From contig AP018270.1 of the NCBI GenBank assembly GCA_003994795.1, forward strand, positions 213,940 to 277,939: a DNA stretch of 64,000 nt, written 5' to 3'. Position numbers and translations under genes: made by a program. The notes beneath the pieces are model-generated. The model was not told the DNA's origin and did not search any database. It saw nothing but the letters and a program-made list of their open reading frames with translations. Below, one piece after another: positions 35,694 to 44,370 of the stretch (the first letter of the stretch is position 1; each line of letters begins with the position of its first letter). This DNA comes from Cylindrospermum sp. NIES-4074. Its GTDB lineage: Bacteria; Cyanobacteriota; Cyanobacteriia; Cyanobacteriales; Nostocaceae.

Positions 35694-36470
35694 CTATAGT
35701 TTCAGCGCTTCTAAAACGTCTCTAAACCACCGCAAACTTTGAATAGTTTTGTCCCTACCTGTGGCTGTATCAAGAATGATTTTGCTGTACTCTTCACCCT
35801 TGTCAGTTGGTAGATAAGCTGGACTTTTACCGTCAGGGTTATGCTTTTGGAATCCCTGTTCAAGCAGTAACTTATTGACTTTGCGGTTTGTCCAGTTGGC
35901 ACCAGTGCTTTCGCTCAATATCTGCGCTAATTGTGTGGGTGAAAGCAACCCATCCTCCACAGCAATTTGCAACGACGGTTTGGCAAGTTCCGCCGCTGGT
36001 GCTAATGCAGGATGGAGTTTAGCGATCGCATTCAATTTCACCCCAGCAATCAAGCGCGGGTCTAGTCCAGCTTGTCCAAGGGTAAGGTCAAATACCTCTG
36101 ATATCTGCTGTGGCGTAGGTGTTGGGGGAGTAGGGGCAGCAGGTGCGATTGTATAGTTGCCGGTTTTGCGAATGCTGGGGATTACTTCCGCTGTCACCCA
36201 TTTTTTAAACCTCTTGGCCTGCGGTTTGCGACTGGTTAGGATGAGAGAGTAAAGGCCAGACTCGTTGATGGTAGACATTTCTTGATTACCACCGGGGGTG
36301 TAGATAATGGCGACACCCTTTTCATCGTCATCTAGCCGTGCCAACGCATCCCGACTATTGCGGACTTCCAACACCGCGCACACATCAGCAGCTACCCACC
36401 AAGGATCATTAGCAGTACCGACAAACCGGACTTCCTGAGATTCAAAATTGAAAATCTGTAAATTGCTCAT
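35694..36470 (-). CDS. Bro-N family phage-type antirepressor
   Basis: 258 aa from MSNLQIFNF (36470). Residues about 1-105 form a Bro-N DNA-binding domain (EVRFVGTANDPWWVAADVC, NESGLYSLILTSRKPQAKRF as separate blocks, VIPSIRKTGNY). A Pro-rich linker is followed by a C-terminal domain with a winged-helix-like region (TGANWTNRKVNKLLLEQGFQ) and SLRWFRDVLEAL at the end. Such proteins regulate prophage or plasmid genes. It is followed 55 bp downstream on the plus-strand side by 36526-36984, and lies opposite the XRE gene. Confidence 0.8.
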   Translation of the reverse strand: MSNLQIFNFESQEVRFVGTANDPWWVAADVCAVLEVRNSRDALARLDDDEKGVAIIYTPGGNQEMSTINESGLYSLILTSRKPQAKRFKKWVTAEVIPSIRKTGNYTIAPAAPTPPTPTPQQISEVFDLTLGQAGLDPRLIAGVKLNAIAKLHPALAPAAELAKPSLQIAVEDGLLSPTQLAQILSESTGANWTNRKVNKLLLEQGFQKHNPDGKSPAYLPTDKGEEYSKIILDTATGRDKTIQSLRWFRDVLEALKL

Positions 36471-36525
36471 ATTTAAGAAAGGGCGCAAACTACACGCCCC
36501 GTGAATGATAGGAATTGTTAAGCGG

Positions 36526-36984
36526 CTATTTCTTTGAGCGACTAGACGTGGTAATAAAAAGCTGCGCCTGTTCTGGGGTGTTGAGGCGGGGGTGAGAATC
36601 AGAGTTGCAGACTTGGGCCACCCATTTACCGCTCAAATCTTGGTAGAAGCTGCCGAGAAAGCGCCAATCTTGCCAAACTCGGTACAACGTGCCAAAAACT
36701 GAATCTTCTACGCTGTCAATCTCAATATCAGAGACAATCTCAAACTCTGGCGCGATTTCTTGAGCTTGATCTTCTATATATTGGTCAAATTCTTGTTGGG
36801 CTACTTGTTGCTCATCTATTAGCTGGTAGCCATTGCACTGAATGTGGCGGAAAGCTTGCATATAACTGCCAAAGCGTTCAGCTAGTTGCCCACCAACTCG
36901 CACTGCCCAAGGTCGGGTAAGTGCTTCAAATCCGTCATCCTCAAGCGTGATCGTCGCTTGTAGCTCAACGAAAGTAAGTGTCAT
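36526..36984 (-). CDS. Hypothetical protein upstream of the antirepressor
   Basis: 152 aa from MTLTFVELQ (36984). It is acidic, with an ITLEDDGFEALTRPWAVRVG start and an aromatic end (LYRVWQDWRFLGSFYQDLSG). No family recognised. It is transcribed with the antirepressor and is divergent from the XRE regulator across a 180-bp AT-rich region. Confidence 0.6.
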   Translation of the reverse strand: MTLTFVELQATITLEDDGFEALTRPWAVRVGGQLAERFGSYMQAFRHIQCNGYQLIDEQQVAQQEFDQYIEDQAQEIAPEFEIVSDIEIDSVEDSVFGTLYRVWQDWRFLGSFYQDLSGKWVAQVCNSDSHPRLNTPEQAQLFITTSSRSKK

Positions 36985-37092
36985 AATAGGTTGATACCTT
37001 GTATTAGGTTGTCGAGAAGGCGATCGCACTTTCTTGGTCGGAGGGGCGATCGCTTTCTTTATACCTAAAACTGTAAACTATTAGTTTCTAGT

Positions 37093-37121
37093 TTGTCAAC
37101 TACTAATTTATGGTGTATAGT
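37093..37121 (+). promoter_or_regulatory. Sigma70-type promoter of the XRE gene
   Basis: TTGTCA (37093-37098) and TATAGT (37116-37121) are spaced by 17 bp, 43 bp before the ATG. Overlapping dyads such as AACTATTAGTTTCTAGTTTG and AAACTATAAGTTAACGGTTT nearby are candidate operators for the divergently arranged regulator. Confidence 0.6.
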
Positions 37122-37163
37122 AAAACTATAAGTTAACGGTTTACTCTGTTAGGAGTAAATGCC

Positions 37164-37418
37164 ATGCCTACAAAAATGCGAGTTAGACAGGTTAGAGAAA
37201 TAGAAGTTGATGGACTGGGAGAGCGTATAAAACAAGCGCGTTTAAAATCCAGCAAGTCTTTAGAGCGAATATGTGATGAGGTCGGAGTATCGCGTACTTA
37301 CTGGTATGATGTTGAAAAAGAAACACTAAAAGGTGGGTTGTCAATCGAAAATCTTCGCAGGATTGAAAAGGCTTTAGGTGTTAACTTTGGCGTGAAATTT
37401 GAGGTTGAGAATGATTAA
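37164..37418 (+). CDS. XRE-family transcriptional regulator
   Basis: 84 aa. The helix-turn-helix (residues about 17-75: RIKQARLKSSKSLERICDEV, GVSRTYWYDVEKE, NLRRIEKALGV) fills the protein. AGGAG at about 37151 is 9 bp before the ATG. Its position opposite the Bro-N operon resembles a phage-type repressor/antirepressor switch. Confidence 0.82.
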   Translation: MPTKMRVRQVREIEVDGLGERIKQARLKSSKSLERICDEVGVSRTYWYDVEKETLKGGLSIENLRRIEKALGVNFGVKFEVEND

Positions 37419-38010
37419 CCCATCAGAAGTCAATCCCCTCACTTCGCCTTCTGCCCCCTGCCTTCTGCCTTCTGCCTTCTGCCTCCGGCATAATTTCCCC
37501 TAAGAATGGAAGCGATCGCTTTTTGGGCGGTTGGGGAGCAGTGATTCTTGGCGTCACCGTGCCAAACCAGAAAAATTGTACGCTAAGGCTGAAACTAAGA
37601 TGGGGTAAGCTTTTGAAGAAGTGCTTTCTCCCATAAAATTGGTGAGAAAACTATGGTTATGCTGCTAGTTTTGATCTAGTTTGAACGAAAAATCGTCGTT
37701 TCAGGCACTTGAAATTTTCTTAACGTACAATTTTCCCGCATTGGCACGGTGACGCCTGATAGGTCGGGTGGTTGCGGCGTTGGGGTTAGTGCCACATTTC
37801 CTAGTACAAAGGCTGACTTCTGACGGACAAGCGTTATGCCGAAACTTGGTTAATGGGTTGGAGTTATTTCTATCGGTGGACGAACTAACCCCGGTTATGA
37901 GTTAATAGTTATTCTAAATTCTCCAACCACACTTAAGGCTTACTGCCATATGCTCTGGAGTATTTCACTTGGTACTATCAATGACAGACTAAAGTTAAGT
38001 AAGGTAAAGA
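37419..38010. other. Repeat-rich intergenic region
   Basis: A heptamer run (TGCCTTC units, about 37448-37490), a TTTCCCCTAAGAAT motif (37494), a HIP1 site and the Tn3-type miniature element (37550-37756). From 37757 to 38010 there is no gene; TGCCATATGCTCTGGAGT at about 37942 is repeated in altered form after the next gene. Confidence 0.6.
37550..37756. mobile_element. Miniature element with Tn3-type 38-bp inverted repeats
   Basis: Left arm (37550-37587) begins GGCGTCACCGTGCCAA and ends GTACGCTAAG; the right arm (37719-37756, reverse complement) begins GGCGTCACCGTGCCAA and ends GTACGTTAAG. A 38-bp length, a central GAAAA and an ACG(C/T)TAAG end are hallmarks of Tn3-family repeats. Total 207 bp with no gene, like a Tn3-derived miniature element. 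No 5-bp target duplication is visible (TTCTT against TGATA). Confidence 0.7.
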
Positions 38011-38391
38011 ATGGGAAAAGTTAAACGCCGTAAGCAGTTAGACCCTAATTGGAGTTTAGGCCCTAGTGAGATTAAACCTATAAATCAGCCAGAAATTACA
38101 TATCTGACTGAGGAAGATTCTGACTACCTAAAAGCGTTGGAGTTAAAAAATCGTTACTACAATGGTAAAAACTTTGTTTATTTAGTCCGTTTGGATTATT
38201 TAGATGGAGAGAGCTACGTAGGAGCAGTACACGCTTTTTTACGAGGTTCTAAAATTGCAGTTAACGCAATGTGGTTTTCAAACCCATCCAATAAGCGAAA
38301 TGGTGAGCAAATTATAAAAAATATTGCTAAACGAGTTGGCTTAAAAATGAAGGAAGAGTTAAAACAAGCAGATATCGTGATTGTTGAGTAA
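38011..38391 (+). CDS. Hypothetical protein
   Basis: 126 aa, basic N-terminus (MGKVKRRKQLDPNW), then a mixed alpha/beta region (NFVYLVRLDYLDGESYVGAV, IVNA-like KIAVNAMWFSNPSNKR). No family recognised. AGTTAAGTAAGG upstream contains a weak ribosome-binding site. Imperfect direct repeats of about 40 bp (37942-37980 and 38432-38470) flank it, so it may have arrived as a small unit. Confidence 0.6.
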   Translation: MGKVKRRKQLDPNWSLGPSEIKPINQPEITYLTEEDSDYLKALELKNRYYNGKNFVYLVRLDYLDGESYVGAVHAFLRGSKIAVNAMWFSNPSNKRNGEQIIKNIAKRVGLKMKEELKQADIVIVE

Positions 38392-38558
38392 TATTTATTA
38401 CCTCAACTCTTTTCATGAAAGTTCAAAGTTGGCTGCCACACGCTCTGGTGTGTTTTATTTGGCACTATCTTAGAGGCTTTTTGTAAAAAATATAAAGTAA
38501 AAGATTGATATTTAGTAAACTTTTTAGCATCAATTGTTTCTATACTCCAACTCCAATT

Positions 38559-39145
38559 TCAAAGCTCATCATGAGATGGTGATGACTCTTCTGTTTTCCA
38601 TACACCGCTAGAAGAATCCCATGTTTCCCATGTATTCCCATTTTTTTTCTTTAGATTTTTAATCGGAGTATTTCCAGCAATTTGAAGTTGAATCTCTCCT
38701 CCAGGAGGCTTGCCGTTTGGAAGTTTGTGGACGCACTCATTTAAACCTAATACAGGAGAATTTGGTATTACTTGGAAAGCGACTAGTATGTCACCAAACG
38801 ATTTAGCGAGTGTCTCTTCTAACGCTACAGATGAAAATTGACTTGCAGGTTTATCACTATTTCTTATTGCTAATATGCGTAAAGCATTATACCTTGTATC
38901 ATCAGGATTATCAAATAATGCTATATTAGGCCCTATATCCTTCCAAACTTCGTATTTGTATCTTGGGTTTTCGGGTTGTGACAATATTCTTAGAGCTTTA
39001 GAATAAGTATACCCGGTTTGAAGGTATTTCAACTCGCCAGGAATTGTTAAGCCTCTATATACCCAAGTCAGCTTAGTTACTTTATGTATTGTTATTAGTC
39101 TAATACCTTCGTTTTTATCTAATAAACCACGTCTACGTTGAGAAC
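38559..39145 (-). pseudogene. 5'-truncated gene beside an IS630 element
   Basis: The minus-strand frame continues from inside the IS630 end (RKNYGSQ is IS-derived) into about 190 gene-specific residues: GLLDKNEGIRLITIHKVTKL, YTYSKALRILSQPEN and, near the end, GGEIQLQIAGNTPI. Its own start is missing, so the IS cut off the N-terminus. It may be the detached C-terminal part of the large protein 40311-43760 on the other side of the IS, or a separate gene. No family recognised. Confidence 0.55.
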
Positions 39146-40265
39146 CGTAGTTTTTCCTCGTCAGAGTCAAGGTGATTTTTCACCCACAAGCGATCGCCAA
39201 TTTCGAGAGGGATGGAATTAATGTTTTGCTCAAATAAATGAACACGTTCAATCAGTTCAGTGGGAGATTGATAGCATGTGTGATAAGTGACATCTTCGCG
39301 CAACCACTGCCACAGATGTTCAACAGGCATAAAGTCAGGACTGTAACTGGGTAAGGGTTGCAGATTTATCTGTAACATCTCTAGTGCTTGTTTTACAGAT
39401 TGTGCCCGATGATAGGGCGCACCATCCCAAATTAGAGTTATCTGGTGGTCAGGCAACTCAGTTCTAAGCTGTTTTAATACATCAATAGTATTGAATTGGT
39501 CAGCCTTTAGATAAGGGAAAATTTTGACTTTGGCATAATTGTAAACATAGACTCCATAGAAGGAAACCTTGGCTCTTCCAGGGGAGTTGGAACTAACCCA
39601 AAAACGCTCACCTTTAATTGACCAACCATAGCCCTCATCAGTATCCAGATGAATATGTGCCTCGTCGATATAAATCAGTAAATGCCCATTATGAAGAGCA
39701 TCATCGAGTAAACCCTTGAGTTTTTCAAGAAATTCAGTGCGGTTTTTGCTGTTGGCTTTGTTTAAAAGTTTACGAGCTTTTTTCCATGAAAATCCTAAAT
39801 TTTTGAGAGTCTTACGTACTGACTCACGACAACACTTGAAATTGAATTGTTTGTCAATCCAAGCCACTAAACGCTTCAATGTCCAACGAGGTAAGAATTC
39901 TAGATTCTGCTGCTTTTCCTGAGGCGGTGTTGTTGCCAGGGACAAGGCTTTGCGAATCTCCGAACCAACTGCTTTCTCTATCTCTGGGGAAAAAAGGGGG
40001 GATGACCACCTGTATGCTGATACCGCAGTGCTTCCATACCTGAAAGATTGTAACGATGTACCCACTCCATTATTGTCTGAGGGTTGCGCCCTGTTTCTTT
40101 ACCTACCTGTGTTGCATTCTTTCCATTACATATCTCATACAGGGCCATGAAACGCTCGCGGCTACGTGCATGATCTGCTTTTAATGCTTCTTCTCTCAAG
40201 ATTGCAGCATTTTGGTTCCAGCGAGCGCAGTCGATTTTGAGCATCCCTGTTTCCTTCTTTGTCAC
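39133..40265 (-). CDS. IS630-family transposase, two frames (probable programmed frameshift)
   Basis: Frame 1 (39978-40265, 95 aa) is the HTH part (CNGKNATQVGKETGRNPQTI). Frame 2 (39133-40065) is the DDE domain: YIDEAHIHLDTD (Asp), LIWDGAPYHRA (Asp) and SPDFMPVEHLWQWLR (Glu). The frames overlap at a run of C then T (CCCCCCTTTTTTCCCC on the minus strand, about 39995), a slippery sequence typical of this group. Both frames are otherwise intact. Confidence 0.8.
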
Positions 40266-40314
40266 ACCTACTTCTTCAGAGTAATATATCTTCTGGTGAA
40301 ACTCCAGTTCTCAA
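39138..40314 (-). mobile_element. IS630-family element at the 3' end of the STAND gene
   Basis: The ends are inverted repeats TTGAGAAC.G.AGTTT (39138 onward and, on the other strand, down from 40314). About 1177 bp. The TGA stop of the 40311-43760 gene lies inside the right repeat, so that protein now ends in IS sequence. The expected TA duplication is not seen, so flanking DNA may have been deleted. Confidence 0.75.
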
Positions 40315-43300
40315 GATGGATGAGGTTTATTAGTGCGATTTCTACGGAACCGTGCCATTTGAAGACACTCTTCCATATAGCGTTCTGCATTATCTTTAGC
40401 TTGTGCAGAGCCTTGAAGTGCTGAAAGCACGTTAAGTAAATATAGGTAATATACTGAGTCAAGTGTTCCAGAGTTGGCTTTCCAATAGCTCACCCGTTCA
40501 ATGACAGATTCAATACTTGGTGGATTTTTTGACCAACGCACCACTTGTATCCATAAACGGAGATCTTTATCATTGCTAGGTTCTTCCTGAAAATTGTCTT
40601 CTAGAAGACACTTAATCCGTTGTAAATCACGTGTAGGCAGCTTATTCCAAAAACGATCCTGTCGTGCAAGATAAGTCCAAATAATTTGACGACGGAGTGG
40701 AGGGTGATAGCTATCTCCTCGACTCAGCAAACTATCCCAAGTTTGTAAAGCTCGGTCATGCTTTCCGTATAAAGTATCAAGTTTGGCTCGACAATCTAGT
40801 TCTAGCGGACTTGGTTCACCTTGTCCTTCGCGATTACGCCTAACCTGTTCCAAAAGATCTTCAGCACGTTCAAGACTATTTAGTAGGAAAGGATCTATAC
40901 CAGGAGTTGAAAGGTAACCAAGTATTCCATTCGCATGTTGTCTGCCCGCGTAATCCAATGTTTTTGCGAGTAACTGTACCTCGCTAATGCAACTGTGTTC
41001 ATCGTCTGGATTTAGCTTCCTTGCTTCTTCAAATGCACTACTTGCAACTTTTGCAATATCTACAACAGTTTGTACCTCACATTTATCTTCAATCTGACTG
41101 TTGATTTGATAGCGTATTGCCATGCCCTTCATGTGATAAAGAACATGGTCTTTTCCATTGGTTAATGATATAGCTCGATCAATGCATTCATGAGCTTGGA
41201 TATAATTTCTCAATTGAGAGGCATAGAAGCGACCTAAATGTGCCCAAAAATGAGCCTCCTCTGGATATAGCTGTGTCAATTGCTTCAAAATCTCAAGTCT
41301 ACCCTCTACTGAAGGTATATCTTGTAACAACTGCGAGAAGCTTTGATTTGGTGGTTTTGCGACTGTTTCAGTGCCAAGCACATCACTATTATCACGGTAA
41401 ATAAATGTACGCCTCACTAACTCCAGCATTTCCTCGGTAGGAATCAAACTTTTGCCACGACAGAATTCTGCAAAGCTTTTGGCAAGAAGTGACAAATTTT
41501 GCTTCCATATTCGTCGATCTGAACCAGGAGTTGTTAGTCCCTGTTCTAATATTTCTTGTGCTATCAGATTGTGCGTTGTTCGCCAAGAGTTTCCCTCCAC
41601 TTCAATCAAAAGGTCAAGCACTTCTTCGCATGAAGAGAAAGCTTCTTGAAGATTCACAGTTCGATTTTGTGGAATACCTAAAAAATCTGCGAAAGCTTGA
41701 GCTTTTATCGAGTGTTGAGCATAGTGATGAGAGATAGATAGAAAAAGTAAAATCTGTTTTTGATCAGAACTTAAATTTTCTAACCGATTACCTACATATC
41801 CTTCTAGACCAAGGAATTCACGTCCAAAAGTTTGTAATCCAAAATAGAAAGCAGTTTTAACTTTGCGTAGGGTATTAGAAGCTAACCTCTCTAATTCCAC
41901 CTTCTTTCTAGGTTCCAATTGTGAGAATTTTTCAACAAATTGCCAACATTCTTTATCAGAAAGTAAAGCTTCTAAATAAGTAGATCTCTCTCTTTCAGTC
42001 TGTGGATGTAGGCGACGTTGAATATGCATAAAAACTACTGATAGCTGGTTACTACGAACATAGTTATAGAGTTCGTCTACCTGTCTTTCATGAATCTGAG
42101 AACTATCTATCAGAAGCAATATTGGCTGTCCAGTTAAGGATGCTAATTTAGCAAGTCGTCCAGAAGTTTCAACAGGTTTACTCCGTTTAAGGATTGCACA
42201 TGGAAACTTGCTATGTAGTTCCCACATAATCCGGCGTGCTACGGTAGTTCCACCTGCTCCTGCTTCATGGTAAAGATTTATCCTCCATGCACGTCTTCGT
42301 GCTAATTCAGTTTCTACTTGATGTTTAATCCTATGGGTTTTTTCTCGATCAACATCACAGTGCAAGGTTAATTCATGCCAAGTAATTTCTGCCCCACATA
42401 AGAAACGCCGACCAATTGGCTCATTCAAATCTGGAGCAGTTGTACCTGCGTTCAAATGAACAATTTCAAGTTCTTCCTCCAACCATTTTAGGTCTTCAGA
42501 ATTTAGTCGAATGGGAGCATTAGAACTTGAAGGAAGTAAATACTCATCAGATTCTATGACACCTTTACTAGAAATTACGACGTCTAGCCCTGAACATAAT
42601 TGATGAAGATTAATATTTATTACCTCTACATCAACTTCGTTCTCTATTTCTTGAAGTTCACCAGGATACTTAGTAACTATGATAAAATCAACAGCATCCT
42701 CAAAAGCTTCTTGAATTAAACCAAGTATTAGTTGTAGATGACGAATTAATTGTGGCTCTTGATACCAGAGGACAATACACGTAATAGGGACAGGGCTTAT
42801 AGCCTTCGCAAAATTCCTTAGTTGTTCACCTATCTCACTTCTATAACTTTTCTGCCAGGACTTATAATCTCCAATCTCTAAAGTTCCTTCCCTCCCCTCT
42901 AAACCACGCACAAATAACCAATAGGTTGTGCCTTCTGGATTAATAGTTGGACGTTCCCGTTTTACTAGAATATGTAGGCTTTTTTTAAGCCTTTTTTGAA
43001 TTTTTTTAAGCAGACCGCTTACATCACTTTGAGTGTCAAAATCTAATACTAATGTCGCAGGAATTTCACCCAAAACAGATAAATTTTCAATGCTCTCATC
43101 CCTGAATAAACTTGTAACTAAAATGTACTTTCTAGACAAATCAAAACCAGACACTTCACTTATAAATGATGATTCCAGAAAACGATCCCACTGTAATGTC
43201 TCCTGTGAAGATACTGGTTGAGTGGAATCACCCCGAAACCACTGCATAATTCTATAAACTTCTTCCATGCTCTTTGTTAAGTCATTAGAAGTGCCTCGAC

Positions 43301-43760
43301 GAAAATATATATGATTATTACCAGCTTGCAGTTTAGGATAATTACTTTTAAGAATTTTACAAGGACCAACTTCTCTGTTGACAGGGATTGTTATAATTGC
43401 GAAGTTTTTGCCTTCATACTGTAGAGTCTCGACCCTGAAACTTGGAAAGGGTTCTATTTCTAAACCTTTCAGTTGAAATGCACTTTGCATTGATGACTGA
43501 TCTAAGTGCTTAGGGTTAGTAGTGCTTAAATCTATCCCACAAATATCTTTAGGACGAGTTGTATATTCTTTTACTCCAATCACAATATGTGCATCTTCAG
43601 TACGGGGAGTATTATACATACACACTATGTCTTTCACTAGTGCTAGCTTTTCATCTTCTTCAGAGAGATTATAAGCATCACGCTTAAAGTCAAGAATCTC
43701 ACTTTCCTGGCGTTCAATAAGAGATTGAAAAAGCGATAAAAGTTCTTGCTGATTGGTCAT
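40311..43760 (-). CDS. AlbA/Schlafen-P-loop-TPR protein, SAMD9-like STAND NTPase
   Basis: 1149 aa. Residues about 10-170 are an AlbA_2/Schlafen-type domain (ESEILDFKRDAYN, HIVIGVKEYT, IYFRRGTSND). About 185-410 form an alpha/beta region that could be SIR2-like. The P-loop is HEAGAGGTTVARRIMWEL (about residues 497-514) and Walker-B-like PILLLIDSSQ follows. Residues about 800-1130 are TPR-like helices (AHFWAHLGRFYASQLRNYIQ). The order AlbA, SIR2-like, GGTT-type P-loop and TPR matches what I recall of SAMD9-family proteins, which are antiviral in animals. The OB-fold end of that family is missing here: the gene runs into an IS630 repeat. Antiviral abortive infection is inferred. Confidence 0.78.
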   Translation of the reverse strand: MTNQQELLSLFQSLIERQESEILDFKRDAYNLSEEDEKLALVKDIVCMYNTPRTEDAHIVIGVKEYTTRPKDICGIDLSTTNPKHLDQSSMQSAFQLKGLEIEPFPSFRVETLQYEGKNFAIITIPVNREVGPCKILKSNYPKLQAGNNHIYFRRGTSNDLTKSMEEVYRIMQWFRGDSTQPVSSQETLQWDRFLESSFISEVSGFDLSRKYILVTSLFRDESIENLSVLGEIPATLVLDFDTQSDVSGLLKKIQKRLKKSLHILVKRERPTINPEGTTYWLFVRGLEGREGTLEIGDYKSWQKSYRSEIGEQLRNFAKAISPVPITCIVLWYQEPQLIRHLQLILGLIQEAFEDAVDFIIVTKYPGELQEIENEVDVEVININLHQLCSGLDVVISSKGVIESDEYLLPSSSNAPIRLNSEDLKWLEEELEIVHLNAGTTAPDLNEPIGRRFLCGAEITWHELTLHCDVDREKTHRIKHQVETELARRRAWRINLYHEAGAGGTTVARRIMWELHSKFPCAILKRSKPVETSGRLAKLASLTGQPILLLIDSSQIHERQVDELYNYVRSNQLSVVFMHIQRRLHPQTERERSTYLEALLSDKECWQFVEKFSQLEPRKKVELERLASNTLRKVKTAFYFGLQTFGREFLGLEGYVGNRLENLSSDQKQILLFLSISHHYAQHSIKAQAFADFLGIPQNRTVNLQEAFSSCEEVLDLLIEVEGNSWRTTHNLIAQEILEQGLTTPGSDRRIWKQNLSLLAKSFAEFCRGKSLIPTEEMLELVRRTFIYRDNSDVLGTETVAKPPNQSFSQLLQDIPSVEGRLEILKQLTQLYPEEAHFWAHLGRFYASQLRNYIQAHECIDRAISLTNGKDHVLYHMKGMAIRYQINSQIEDKCEVQTVVDIAKVASSAFEEARKLNPDDEHSCISEVQLLAKTLDYAGRQHANGILGYLSTPGIDPFLLNSLERAEDLLEQVRRNREGQGEPSPLELDCRAKLDTLYGKHDRALQTWDSLLSRGDSYHPPLRRQIIWTYLARQDRFWNKLPTRDLQRIKCLLEDNFQEEPSNDKDLRLWIQVVRWSKNPPSIESVIERVSYWKANSGTLDSVYYLYLLNVLSALQGSAQAKDNAERYMEECLQMARFRRNRTNKPHPS

Positions 43761-43846
43761 AAGAAAATAGTTGTCAGATTAGAGAATATTTAGGCGCTAT
43801 GACTTGCAACTAAGGCTTATTTAGAATTTCTCTGTTTTCTTAATGA

Positions 43847-44086
43847 TCACGCCACTTCTCCCCCTTTTCTTTGTCCCGCCTTGGTAAACACGAAACCAGC
43901 ATCTTCAAACTTTGTACCGTATCCGCGAACTGTTGGTGGAGACAATTTAAGCAGGGTTGCTAGTTCACGAGTGCTGGAGTAGCCAACCATTTTTATAAGC
44001 TTCTTCCAATGTCCTCAAATGGGCAATTGGGTCAGGACTCAATGCCGGAAGCTGGCGGACGAACGCAGGAATTAGCCGTGTCACCA
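43847..44086 (-). pseudogene. Frameshifted HTH-domain gene
   Basis: On the minus strand, GTG 44086 opens RLIPAFVRQLPALSPDPIA and LRTLEEAYKNGW. After one frame change near 43986 the sequence goes on as STRELATLLKLSPPTVRGYG and KFEDAGFVFTKAGQRKGG to a stop at 43847. The second half is a helix-turn-helix. Together they make a protein of about 79 residues broken by a single shift. The remaining 43761-43846 and 44087-44140 hold nothing I recognise. Confidence 0.55.
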
Positions 44087-44370
44087 ACCCTTAAACTGCT
44101 ATTTTGGCACAAGCTTAGTGAAAATGGTTAGGCTGTTCAAGGGGTAAAGACAAGATACGCGCAAAATTTATCACCATGTAAAGTTTTTGTAACAAATTCA
44201 ACGCGCTCACCTTTGTCTATATGAGAAAAAAGTATGCTGAATAAGGCTTTCAGCCTACTGAAGGTTTCGCGCTTATCTATCCCAACTTATAAAATATTGC
44301 CGAAAACAGAAGCTGAAGGCTCTTATCAAGGAGGGCTAAAACCCTTTTCTTCCGCTCAGTTGCGCTCATA

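Noticed and set aside
35420-35725. A frame with repeated FQSSALRLEVCLA
   Set aside because: It is the translation of the CRISPR-like 39-bp units.
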